Assembly: GCA_024277285.1 (NCBI GenBank)
Contig: JAJRVM010000070.1
Location: 1 to 21,154, forward strand
From: Planctomycetota bacterium
GTDB taxonomy: Bacteria; Planctomycetota; Planctomycetia; Pirellulales; Pirellulaceae
Length of the DNA stretch: 21,154 nucleotides
Direction of reading: 5' to 3'
Made by a program: the position numbers and the translations under genes. Below are positions 15,379 to 21,154 of this stretch, one piece after another (the stretch's first letter is position 1; each line of letters starts with the position of its first letter). The notes under the pieces are model-generated. The model ran no database searches and was not told the DNA's origin. It saw only the letters and a list, made by a program, of their open reading frames with translations.

Positions 15379-15386
15379 TCGCAACT

Positions 15387-15433
15387 GTTTAGCCATCTGA
15401 AGTGGGACGTGCACTCGAGTTCATTTTCCATCG
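15387..15433 (+). repeat. Exact 47-bp direct repeat R5, copy 1
   Basis: The 47 bases from GTTTAGCCATCTGAAGTGGG to CATTTTCCATCG are identical to 21108-21154, where the window ends, so the full repeat may be longer. No protein-like frame. Confidence 0.92.
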
Positions 15434-15520
15434 GTCGCCCCCCACCGCCTTGTGCGGTGGGTGAAGAGGACTGGTAGGCTACCCGTGACGTCCCATCCCC
15501 CCACATCCATGGCCTACTTT

Positions 15521-15551
15521 CCCTCCCCGCCGCCTTCGGCGGCGGGGAGGG
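15521..15551. other. Perfect 14-bp GC-rich hairpin
   Basis: CCCTCCCCGCCGCC (15521-15534), loop TTC, GGCGGCGGGGAGGG (15538-15551). All 14 pairs match. It is followed by a G-rich run (GGGGGGG) rather than T residues, so it is not a standard terminator on the plus strand. Confidence 0.8.
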
Positions 15552-15659
15552 AAGGGGGGGCAGCTAGCATCGCGGGTAGCTCACCAGGCGTTTTCACCCA
15601 TGGGACAAGCCCATGGGAGTCTCTTGAAAGCGACCTTACTTCATTCGGCTAAACTGTTA

Positions 15660-15675
15660 CCGATATTCGATATTT
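15660..15675 (-). repeat. Short repeat R6, fourth copy
   Basis: CCGATATTCGATATTT matches the inverse of GAATATCGAATATCG at 8216 and 20757. It lies 16 bases before repeat R4b. Confidence 0.65.
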
Positions 15676-15690
15676 CGCAGTTCGTTTGAG

Positions 15691-15830
15691 CTTTCGCCTG
15701 GTTCACGGCACCACCTCCAGACCCCCAAGGCCGGAAAGGCCGAGCACCGGGCGATGTTGCACCACGCGGGACGATTCGAATTTCGGGCTTCGACCTTCAT
15801 TGGTCATTGGGTATTTCGTCATTCGTCATT
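15691..15830 (+). repeat. Dispersed repeat R4b
   Basis: Inverted relative to 4157-4281. Shared blocks are CTTTCGCCTGGTTCACGGCA (one or two changes), GCACCACGCGGG, CGATTCGAATTTCGG, and the CATTGGTCATTG/CGTCATTCGTCATTC end. GGCCGGAAAGGCC replaces the GGCCTGAAAGGTC of the other copy, making the small palindrome perfect. Confidence 0.8.
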
Positions 15831-15873
15831 CACGCCCGTTGGAGTCGCTTTGCTGCGGTGACGTTTGCCACGG

Positions 15874-18024
15874 TCAGTCGAGTTCTTTCAGCTCGATGAC
15901 CAGCTCCCCTTGCCTGGCGCGCACGAACCGGCCGTCGCGCGTGAACCAGAACGTGTTCTTGATCGGCGCAACGTCACACTCGAAGCACTCGACCTCGTTC
16001 CCACCAATCTTGATCGCCGCCAGTGGCTTGGGGGTAATGGTCAGCAAGATGATCTGCAGTGAAGACGGATGGAACGTGCGGATGGTGATCGCCTTGCCGG
16101 GTTCCAACTGCAACTGCGAACCGATGAGGACCCAACAGCCCATCAAATTATTGTCAAAGCAATAGACTCCTTCGGGCAATTCAATCTCGCGCGACAAACT
16201 CTTCGAGCCGCTGACCTCGACTTGCACCGTTTTCTTGCCGAACACACAGTCAACTCGCGTCTTTGTCAGCAGCACCGAGCAATCTCGCCGAAACGAAATT
16301 GGTGTGGCGTTCGGAGCAACAACCAACTCGGTGCGACTGGCCAATGACGACAACATATTGATCTTCAGCTTTACCTCGTCATCAAGTTGCAGCACCGACT
16401 TACCATCTTGTTCTTTTTGCGTGATCGTAAATGTCTCGCTGCCAAACTCCTTATCACTTTTGCGATACAGGAACGTATACGGCTTGTTCAGTTTCCAGCC
16501 CAATGGCTTGGCCTGTGCCGGAGCAGCCGCAGCCACGGTCGCATTGGCCGGTTGGTAGTGTGTCACCCTGATCGTTGTCGGCTTTACGCCTCCCATCCCC
16601 TCGAACAATTTGATGTGCGTAGCATTCATCCGTTCAAATTCGCCGGTTGTCGGATCCAAAGCGATCCAGCCAGCCGTTCCCATGTAGACTTCGACCCAGG
16701 CATGCTGGCCAAAACTGCCACCAAACAACGGTGTAAAGATAACGCCGCCGACCAGTCGCGCTGGGATACCGGCCGCGCGCAACAGCGCAATGGTCAAAGT
16801 CGAATGAGGGCCACAGTCACCTTTCCTTTTTTCGAGCGCCAGGTTGGCCGACGGCGTATCGCCGATCGCATAGACAATCTCCTTGTGCACCCACTGGCCG
16901 ATGCGCAGCACCGCCTCCCAACGGGTCTTCGCACCGCGCGTCAACTCGGCCGACTTCTTGACGATCGATTCGTCGTCTGATTCGATGCATACCGACGGTT
17001 TCAGCCATTCGCCAAGACGTTCCGGTATTTCCACATCCGTGAATGCTGGCGAATCGTGCCCATCGTAAGCAACGCTTGAAATATTTACTTTGCCAACGAT
17101 ATGAGAAGCGTCTTTCTTCCCCTCGAACTTCTGCATCGCACTGGTCAACACTGCGACGTCATTTTCGATGCCGCTGCCGATCACCTGAACATCGATCGCT
17201 GCCTCCATCCGCGTGACTTTCAAATAGTCATCAAACGTGACATTCGATTGGATGAAATGGCCCGCTAACAGCTCCTCGGCACGCGTTTTTTGTACCTGTG
17301 TGACCACGCTCTGGTCAGCTACTTCGACGGTTGTGTTTTGCGCCAACACGTTCATTCGCAGGAACTGGCCGGTGACCGAGTCGGTGACCAGATCCATTTG
17401 CGTCTTGGCCAGATGCCAGGTAATGACGTTTCGCTTTGCGCCGCGCAATGTCATTTCGGAGGGCGCATCGCGCACGAATTCAAATTGCTCCGTTTGCAAG
17501 GCTTCTGGAGCAAAGACGGTCACTTTGGCCTTGCCGCCGACAACACGCTTCGCAGCCGCATCGAGCAAGAGTTGCCAATGGGCGAAATTATTGCTTCCCA
17601 AAATGACGACATCGCCATCGGGCAACTTCGTTTCCTTCGGCTCGCCGCAGTCACTCCCCTTGCGATAGCTCCAGGTGCGCACGACTCCGGCGTCGAACTG
17701 AGACTCGAGGTACGCAACCACCTCATTCGTCGTGTTGGTCAAGTGATAGCGAACCGGTTGCTGAGTTTTCGCATCGAGCAACGTTTCGCTACGCAGCTCG
17801 ACATCGCGTTGCTTGCCCAACAGGGCAACTTTCAATGTCGTCAACGACTTGATGCGAGTCAGTTTCGTTCCATCTTGCGTCACCGTGTCGCGACTCGCCG
17901 TCGCATAGCCGATCAACTTATCTCCCATTCTGATCGCATAGAACACCGGCTCTTCGGCGGCGCCGGCAATGGCCGTCAACAGTAACGTCGCAGTCAGTGC
18001 AGTGAGGACAGCGTAACGCTTCAT
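15874..18024 (-). CDS. Secreted transglutaminase-like protein
   Basis: A 716-residue protein with a signal peptide (MKRYAVLTALTATLLLTAIAGA). The first 330 residues are beta-rich and of unknown fold. A transglutaminase-like cysteine-protease-fold core follows with a full triad: Cys404 (RKGDCGPHST), His441 (FGQHAWVEVY) and Asp457 (IALDPTTGEF). After residue 490 there is a further roughly 225-residue beta-rich region ending at LVIELKELD. Such proteins cleave or cross-link peptide or isopeptide bonds; the target is unknown. The ATG at 18024 follows TTGGGGAACACC. A TTG at 18039 would add five residues. It stands alone on its strand, 334 bases from the next gene upstream. Confidence 0.88.
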   Translation of the reverse strand: MKRYAVLTALTATLLLTAIAGAAEEPVFYAIRMGDKLIGYATASRDTVTQDGTKLTRIKSLTTLKVALLGKQRDVELRSETLLDAKTQQPVRYHLTNTTNEVVAYLESQFDAGVVRTWSYRKGSDCGEPKETKLPDGDVVILGSNNFAHWQLLLDAAAKRVVGGKAKVTVFAPEALQTEQFEFVRDAPSEMTLRGAKRNVITWHLAKTQMDLVTDSVTGQFLRMNVLAQNTTVEVADQSVVTQVQKTRAEELLAGHFIQSNVTFDDYLKVTRMEAAIDVQVIGSGIENDVAVLTSAMQKFEGKKDASHIVGKVNISSVAYDGHDSPAFTDVEIPERLGEWLKPSVCIESDDESIVKKSAELTRGAKTRWEAVLRIGQWVHKEIVYAIGDTPSANLALEKRKGDCGPHSTLTIALLRAAGIPARLVGGVIFTPLFGGSFGQHAWVEVYMGTAGWIALDPTTGEFERMNATHIKLFEGMGGVKPTTIRVTHYQPANATVAAAAPAQAKPLGWKLNKPYTFLYRKSDKEFGSETFTITQKEQDGKSVLQLDDEVKLKINMLSSLASRTELVVAPNATPISFRRDCSVLLTKTRVDCVFGKKTVQVEVSGSKSLSREIELPEGVYCFDNNLMGCWVLIGSQLQLEPGKAITIRTFHPSSLQIILLTITPKPLAAIKIGGNEVECFECDVAPIKNTFWFTRDGRFVRARQGELVIELKELD

Positions 18025-18092
18025 GGCGGTGTTCCCCAAATGGTTGTGCGGCGTGTCGCGAGAAAAGGAGAACGTGTGGCCGTTCAGGAGGA

Positions 18093-18122
18093 GGACCGCT
18101 GATGAACACTAATCGCCGCTAA
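18093..18122 (+). repeat. Short repeat R7, copy 3
   Basis: GACCGCTGATGAACACTAAT then CGCCGCTAAT, related to 13132-13161. It is preceded by CAGGAGGAG and followed by AAAGCCCACCGCCGGGCTT. It lies about 70 bases upstream of the transglutaminase-like gene start. Confidence 0.7.
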
Positions 18123-18149
18123 TTCCGAAAAGCCCACCGCCGGGCTTGT

Positions 18150-18277
18150 CCCGTAGCGCGGCCTTTCAGGCCTTCGGTGGCGTGGGTGCGTGTCTTTCCT
18201 AGGGTTCCGCTAGGTCCGCCACATTCGCGGCGACCTAGCTCCATCCCAGGCTATCATAGCGCGCCCCTGGCAGGGCT
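18150..18277 (+). repeat. Repeat R3e with long hairpin
   Basis: A direct copy of 6298-6427. The inner stem is GCTAGGT (18209-18215) with ACCTAGC (18233-18239), continuing into CGCC/GGCG. At the third position the pair is T-A here and G-T in R3d, so the stem is kept. The outer arms (CCTAGGGT and ATCCCAGG) carry one mismatch. It lies between two minus-strand genes. Confidence 0.85.
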
Positions 18278-18358
18278 CTTCTTATCACATCCATCACTTC
18301 AGGCAGCTCGCGTCGCGATCGTTCACAGAACGCCAAGAAAGCCGCCTTGAGGCACACC

Positions 18359-19732
18359 CTACAGCTCCTTCCAAATGCCAGCTGCGGGTGCCGGTAAATA
18401 ACCATCTTCATCTGCTTTAACGGGCGGCGGGCTGTCCATCGTCAAATCGTCCAGATAATCACAGAACTGGAACTTTGAATTGTAGACATCATCCCACGTG
18501 ACCGTCTGATTCAGGTGCGCGGCCGCGCGTCCCATCAATGATGCGAAGTCGGAATAGACAGCACGTTTCGCTTCGTTGTGCGGGTGATCGTTGCGAATGC
18601 TCTTGATGAAGGCGATCCACTCGAGATCCCATGGATTGGCCGGATCCTTTTCGGGAGTCCACTCGATATTGTCCTCGCCGATCCGGTGATCCTTGAACAT
18701 GTGAACGGTCGCCTTGTGAACGTTCCCGGAAAACTGTCCCGATTTCTTGCTGCAATGCACGTATGTGGCAAACTCGCGTTGGCCATCGAGTGCCCGGCGG
18801 AAACCGCAGAAGGCCTTCTTGCCATTGGGGAACGTGAACTCCATTGAATAGATATCGTTGTTTTGGCCATGATCGTCACTGCCAACTTCACGACCACCCA
18901 TTCCGTGGCAGGAAACGGGCCAGGAATCCATCAGCCAACAACATTCGTCAATCTGGTGGATCAAGTTGTCAACCATGTGACCGGATCCGACCCAGAAGAG
19001 TGGAGTCTTGCCAAACTGGAGCTGAGCCAGCAAGTTATTCGACCTCTCCTTTTGGCTCCCCATCCAGCGACGACTGGTCAGCCGATTCGCACAGATGTAA
19101 GACAAATCGCCCATCGCGCCACTGTTGATCTTGTCGATCAATGCGGCGCGCGCGGGTGAATGACGGCACTGCAATCCGGCGGCAATCTTCACTCCCTTGG
19201 CTTCGGCCGCTTCGCCAGCACGTAACATGCGGCGTAACCCCACTGGGTCAGGTGAGAAGGGTTTTTCCATGAATACGTTGATCCCCTTCTGGACCGCGTA
19301 TTCGACATGGACGGGGCGAATGTAGGCACGGGTCGTGCACATCGCAATGTCGCCGGGACGCAATATGTCAATCGCCTTCTTGTAAGCGTCGAAGCCCAGG
19401 AACTTACGATCCTGACTGACCTTGATTTTGTTGGGGAACAGTTTCGTCAGCGCAACCAACTTGCTCTCCATCCGCTTCGCGTCAAGATCCGCCGCAGCAT
19501 ACAACTCGATCGGCCCTTGGCCCTCGACCTTCAGTGCGTTCTTCACCGCCCCAGTGCCACGGCCACCGCATCCAATCAACGCCAACCGAATCGTGTTATC
19601 TTCGCCGGCATGAACGGCCGGAAGTGGATTTGCGAGGATCGCGGCACCGGCGATCGCCACACCACCTCCCTGAGCAACTTGACGCAGAAACTGCCGGCGA
19701 TTCGTCGTGGACGTATTCTCAGTGTGGTGCAT
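18359..19732 (-). CDS. Gfo/Idh/MocA family oxidoreductase, Tat-exported
   Basis: A 457-residue NAD(P)-dependent oxidoreductase. Tat signal NRRQFLRQVAQ (Arg12-Arg13), hydrophobic to about residue 34, cleavage near AVHAGED. The Rossmann motif GCGGRG is at residues 54-59, the Glu-Lys-Pro motif is in NVFMEKPFSPDP, and the catalytic-region block is GSGHMVDNLIHQIDECCWLMD. The C terminus ends PPPVKADEDGYLPAP and WKEL. The start at 19732 follows TTTCAGGAGAGTTTC; the in-frame ATG at 19750 lies before this site. It is divergent from the DUF1080 gene at 20047, a pairing that fits oxidation of a glycoside at C3 followed by cleavage of the keto-glycoside. It is a paralogue of 240-1604. Confidence 0.95.
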   Translation of the reverse strand: MHHTENTSTTNRRQFLRQVAQGGGVAIAGAAILANPLPAVHAGEDNTIRLALIGCGGRGTGAVKNALKVEGQGPIELYAAADLDAKRMESKLVALTKLFPNKIKVSQDRKFLGFDAYKKAIDILRPGDIAMCTTRAYIRPVHVEYAVQKGINVFMEKPFSPDPVGLRRMLRAGEAAEAKGVKIAAGLQCRHSPARAALIDKINSGAMGDLSYICANRLTSRRWMGSQKERSNNLLAQLQFGKTPLFWVGSGHMVDNLIHQIDECCWLMDSWPVSCHGMGGREVGSDDHGQNNDIYSMEFTFPNGKKAFCGFRRALDGQREFATYVHCSKKSGQFSGNVHKATVHMFKDHRIGEDNIEWTPEKDPANPWDLEWIAFIKSIRNDHPHNEAKRAVYSDFASLMGRAAAHLNQTVTWDDVYNSKFQFCDYLDDLTMDSPPPVKADEDGYLPAPAAGIWKEL

Positions 19733-20046
19733 GAAACTCTCCTGAAACACTCAAGGTTAACGAAACTGTGGTTCGGGCCAGGCATGCGCTCGCCAGCCTC
19801 CACACCCATCGGTCACTTGCGCCGATCTCGCCTTATCATATCCGATTTCTTGACGATCTTCAGCCGCCGAGGCCAGCTTTTCGAGCGATTGTCCAAAAGG
19901 ATACCGGGCTGTTCCATGACCCTCGCGTTGATGCCATAATACAGACTTCCAACGTGCCTGTGACATCTCGCAGCCACGACGTTTGACCGGCGGAAACACC
20001 TTCGCTGGCCAGCCACACTCACTACCTTCAAAAGGGAATGAACCTC
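19733..20046. promoter_or_regulatory. Divergent promoter region (Gfo/Idh / DUF1080)
   Basis: A 314-base spacer between divergent genes with no repeat family in it. On the minus strand, TATGAT near 19842-19847 could be a -10 box with a poor CTGAAG 17 bases upstream. On the plus strand CATAAT near 19935 is a weak candidate. No clear operator palindrome was found. Confidence 0.35.
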
Positions 20047-20631
20047 ATGCGTTGCGCTACACGCTCTCTCTGGGTGCTCGTCACCATTGCCGCTGTCTAT
20101 TGCCCCGGAAGCTTGCGTGCGGACGAACCGCTATCGCTCTTCGACGGCAAGACGCTCCAGGGTTGGGACGTTTTGACTTGCGAAGCCGAAGTACAAGACA
20201 ACGCGATCCTCCTCAAGGGGGGCAATGGCTTGGTTCAAGCCAAAAAACAGTACGGCGATTTTGTCTTGGAATTCGAGTGGAAAGCGCTGAAGCCGGACGG
20301 CTGGGATTCCGGCATCTACTTTCGTTATACCGAAGTCCCGAAGGGCCGTCCCTGGCCGAACAAGTACCAGGTCAACCTGCGCAAAGGCATGGAAGGGGAC
20401 CTGGTTGGATTCCCCAAGGGCAAGAACAAAGTCGCGTTGAAACCGGGCCAGTGGAACCGCTTTCAACTGACCGTGAAAGGGGCGGTCGCCGCACTTCAGG
20501 TGAACGGCAAAGAGGCGTGGAAAGTGGACGGCATCAAAACGGCCAAAGGCTTTATCGCATTGCAAGCTGAAATCCCGGGCGGCGGTCAGTTCTTGTTCCG
20601 GAACATCCGCATCAAGGAACTCAAAAAGTGA
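20047..20631 (+). CDS. Secreted DUF1080 (3-keto-glycoside hydrolase type) protein
   Basis: A 194-residue single-domain DUF1080 protein, a concanavalin-like beta sandwich. Members hydrolyse 3-keto-disaccharides or 3-keto-glucosides. Signal peptide about residues 1-25 (LWVLVTIAAVYCPGSLRA). Family blocks: LSLFDGKTLQGWDV, FVLEFEWKALKPDGWDSGIYFRYTE, KYQVNLRKG, FIALQAEIPGGGQFLFRNIRIKEL. Two ATGs, at 20038 and 20047, are possible; the second is preferred because AAAGGGA ends one base before the first, too close for a ribosome-binding site. It diverges from the Gfo/Idh gene. The stop codon lies in a 16-base-period duplication. Confidence 0.92.
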   Translation: MRCATRSLWVLVTIAAVYCPGSLRADEPLSLFDGKTLQGWDVLTCEAEVQDNAILLKGGNGLVQAKKQYGDFVLEFEWKALKPDGWDSGIYFRYTEVPKGRPWPNKYQVNLRKGMEGDLVGFPKGKNKVALKPGQWNRFQLTVKGAVAALQVNGKEAWKVDGIKTAKGFIALQAEIPGGGQFLFRNIRIKELKK

Positions 20632-20655
20632 GGGGGAGAAGAAGTGAGGGGGAGA
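20626..20655 (+). repeat. Tandem duplication across a stop codon
   Basis: AAGTGAGGGGGAGA occurs at 20626-20639 and 20642-20655, and a further GGGGGAGAAG follows. The first TGA is the DUF1080 stop codon. The purine run is strongly strand-biased. Confidence 0.85.
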
Positions 20656-20669
20656 GGGGGAGAAGAACG

Positions 20670-20699
20670 ACGCCTGCCTCCGTTATGGTATGACACGTA
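20670..20699 (+). repeat. Repeat R8, copy 3
   Basis: ACGCCTGCCTCCGTT followed by ATGGTATGACACGTA, matching the minus strand of 8041-8070 in about 27 of 30 bases. Confidence 0.75.
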
Positions 20700-20756
20700 C
20701 CACCCCACTCCTGTACCGGTAGCGTGATTGGGGGTGGCAGCCTGGTCGCTGCCATC

Positions 20757-20773
20757 GAATATCGAATATCGAG
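20757..20773 (+). repeat. Short repeat R6, copy 3
   Basis: GAATATCGAATATCGAG, identical to 8216-8232. Here it is followed by CAAGGAGTGATAAATG and then R2c. Confidence 0.75.
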
Positions 20774-20811
20774 CAAGGAGTGATAAATGTGGAAGGAAGG
20801 AAGAAGGGTTG

Positions 20812-21098
20812 TAACCGTTCACGAGCTTCGATTTTTGTTATGGTCCGTTACGTGTCGAAGGCACAACCCTAAACGAGCCCTGGGTACAGCCAATGCGAGG
20901 TTTGCGAGCATTGGCGTAACCCAGGGTGCCTTCCCACACAACCCAAAAGCCCCGTACGGGGCGGTCCTAACTGTTTTTGGGGTCACCCCTGCGGGGTTTG
21001 GCGGTGATGTTTCTCATAACTCAGGGTTGCGCGGCGAGCACGGCGCTCCACCCTTGCCCCTGGTGTAGGAACGTCCCGTCGGGACTGGGACAAGAAAC
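20812..21098 (+). repeat. Dispersed structured repeat R2c (longest copy)
   Basis: Header GTAACCGTTCACGAGCTTCG, then hairpin 1 GTGTC-GAA-GGCAC. Hairpin 2 has outer arms CCCTGGGT (20878-20885) and ACCCAGGG (20919-20926) and inner arms CCAATGC (20890-20896) and GCATTGG (20908-20914). Hairpin 3 is the perfect palindrome GCCCCGTACGGGGC. A second hairpin-2-like unit follows (CAGGGTTGCGC ... GCGCTCCACCCT near 21023-21055), and then GTCCC-GTC-GGGAC. No coding signal. The window's last 523 bases contain only repeats. Confidence 0.85.
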
Positions 21099-21107
21099 CG
21101 AGTAACG

Positions 21108-21154
21108 GTTTAGCCATCTGAAGTGGGACGTGCACTCGAGTTCATTTTCCATCG
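21108..21154 (+). repeat. Exact 47-bp direct repeat R5, copy 2
   Basis: Identical to 15387-15433 and cut by the end of the window. It directly follows R2c, whereas copy 1 follows R6. Confidence 0.92.

Larger units (their letters stand above)
15161..15873. other. Repeat- and hairpin-rich spacer, no gene
   Basis: No credible coding frame. Contents in order: a GTAACCGTTCACG motif also found at 20812; a CATCATTCATCACTC microrepeat; R6 at 15364; R5 at 15387-15433; a CCCACCGC/GCGGTGGG hairpin (15441-15448 and 15454-15461); a perfect 14-bp hairpin at 15521-15551; a CCCATGGG pair around 15598-15622; R6 again at 15660; and R4b at 15691. Confidence 0.7.

Noticed and set aside
17290..17985. 231-codon plus-strand frame opposite the transglutaminase-like gene
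   Set aside because: Antisense shadow without motifs; the minus-strand frame has a signal peptide and a full catalytic triad.
1..21154. tRNA, rRNA and riboswitch genes
   Set aside because: No tRNA-like cloverleaf or conserved rRNA segment was recognised. ATTCGAATTTCGG and similar words near 4190 and 15775 resemble a T-arm but belong to repeat R4 and lack the rest of a tRNA.

Overview
The window reads like a planctomycete chromosome (order Pirellulales or a close relative). This rests on gene content: two Tat-exported Gfo/Idh/MocA oxidoreductases, two DUF1080 (3-keto-glycoside hydrolase type) proteins, a Tat-exported xylose-isomerase-like TIM barrel, a membrane-anchored SUMF1-domain protein, and a membrane protein with the 'NPYASP' N-terminal style. 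GC is fairly high, genes are mostly monocistronic, and intergenic regions are long and full of repeats. No rRNA, tRNA, CRISPR array, integrase or intact transposase gene was recognised.

Layout. 1-1604: a repeat-bearing intergenic end, then a minus-strand Gfo/Idh/MocA gene whose last codons lie in a dispersed repeat. 1635-5668: two 170-bp copies of one repeat (R1) face each other and enclose a SUMF1-domain gene (-), an ApbE-type flavinyltransferase (+), msrA (+) and a four-helix membrane protein (-). 5708-6985: a 50-codon small gene, a repeat block and a SlyD-like FKBP isomerase, all minus strand. 7142-8070: repeats plus a broken C-terminal fragment of a probable alpha-galactosidase-type glycosidase. 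8268-9266: the xylose-isomerase-like TIM barrel (-). 9267-10238: about 970 bp without a convincing gene. 10239-13055: an OFA-family MFS transporter, a 105-bp MITE-like element and a zinc-dependent medium-chain dehydrogenase (all +). 13639-15102: a DUF1080 + metal-dependent hydrolase fusion (+). 15103-15873: a repeat and hairpin cluster. 15874-18024: a large secreted transglutaminase-like protein (-). 18359-20631: a divergent pair, Gfo/Idh/MocA (-) and DUF1080 (+). 20632-21154: repeats to the end.

How the genes may work together. DUF1080 hydrolases, Gfo/Idh/MocA dehydrogenases and xylose-isomerase-like barrels are the enzyme classes of the oxidise-then-cleave (3-keto) route of glycoside breakdown known from gut Bacteroidetes. 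Here five such genes, all with export signals, lie scattered over 20 kb rather than in one operon, beside the remnant of a classical glycosidase. ApbE and the SUMF1-domain protein share a divergent promoter region, and msrA and the FKBP isomerase are housekeeping protein-quality genes.

The most striking feature is between the genes. At least eight dispersed repeat families occur in 21 kb, several built as strings of hairpins. Two families show paired base changes that keep a stem intact between copies (CCCAGGGT/ACCCTGGG against CCCTGGGT/ACCCAGGG). That points to selection or a mobilisation mechanism acting on folded DNA or RNA. The repeats abut or enter coding ends at several genes.
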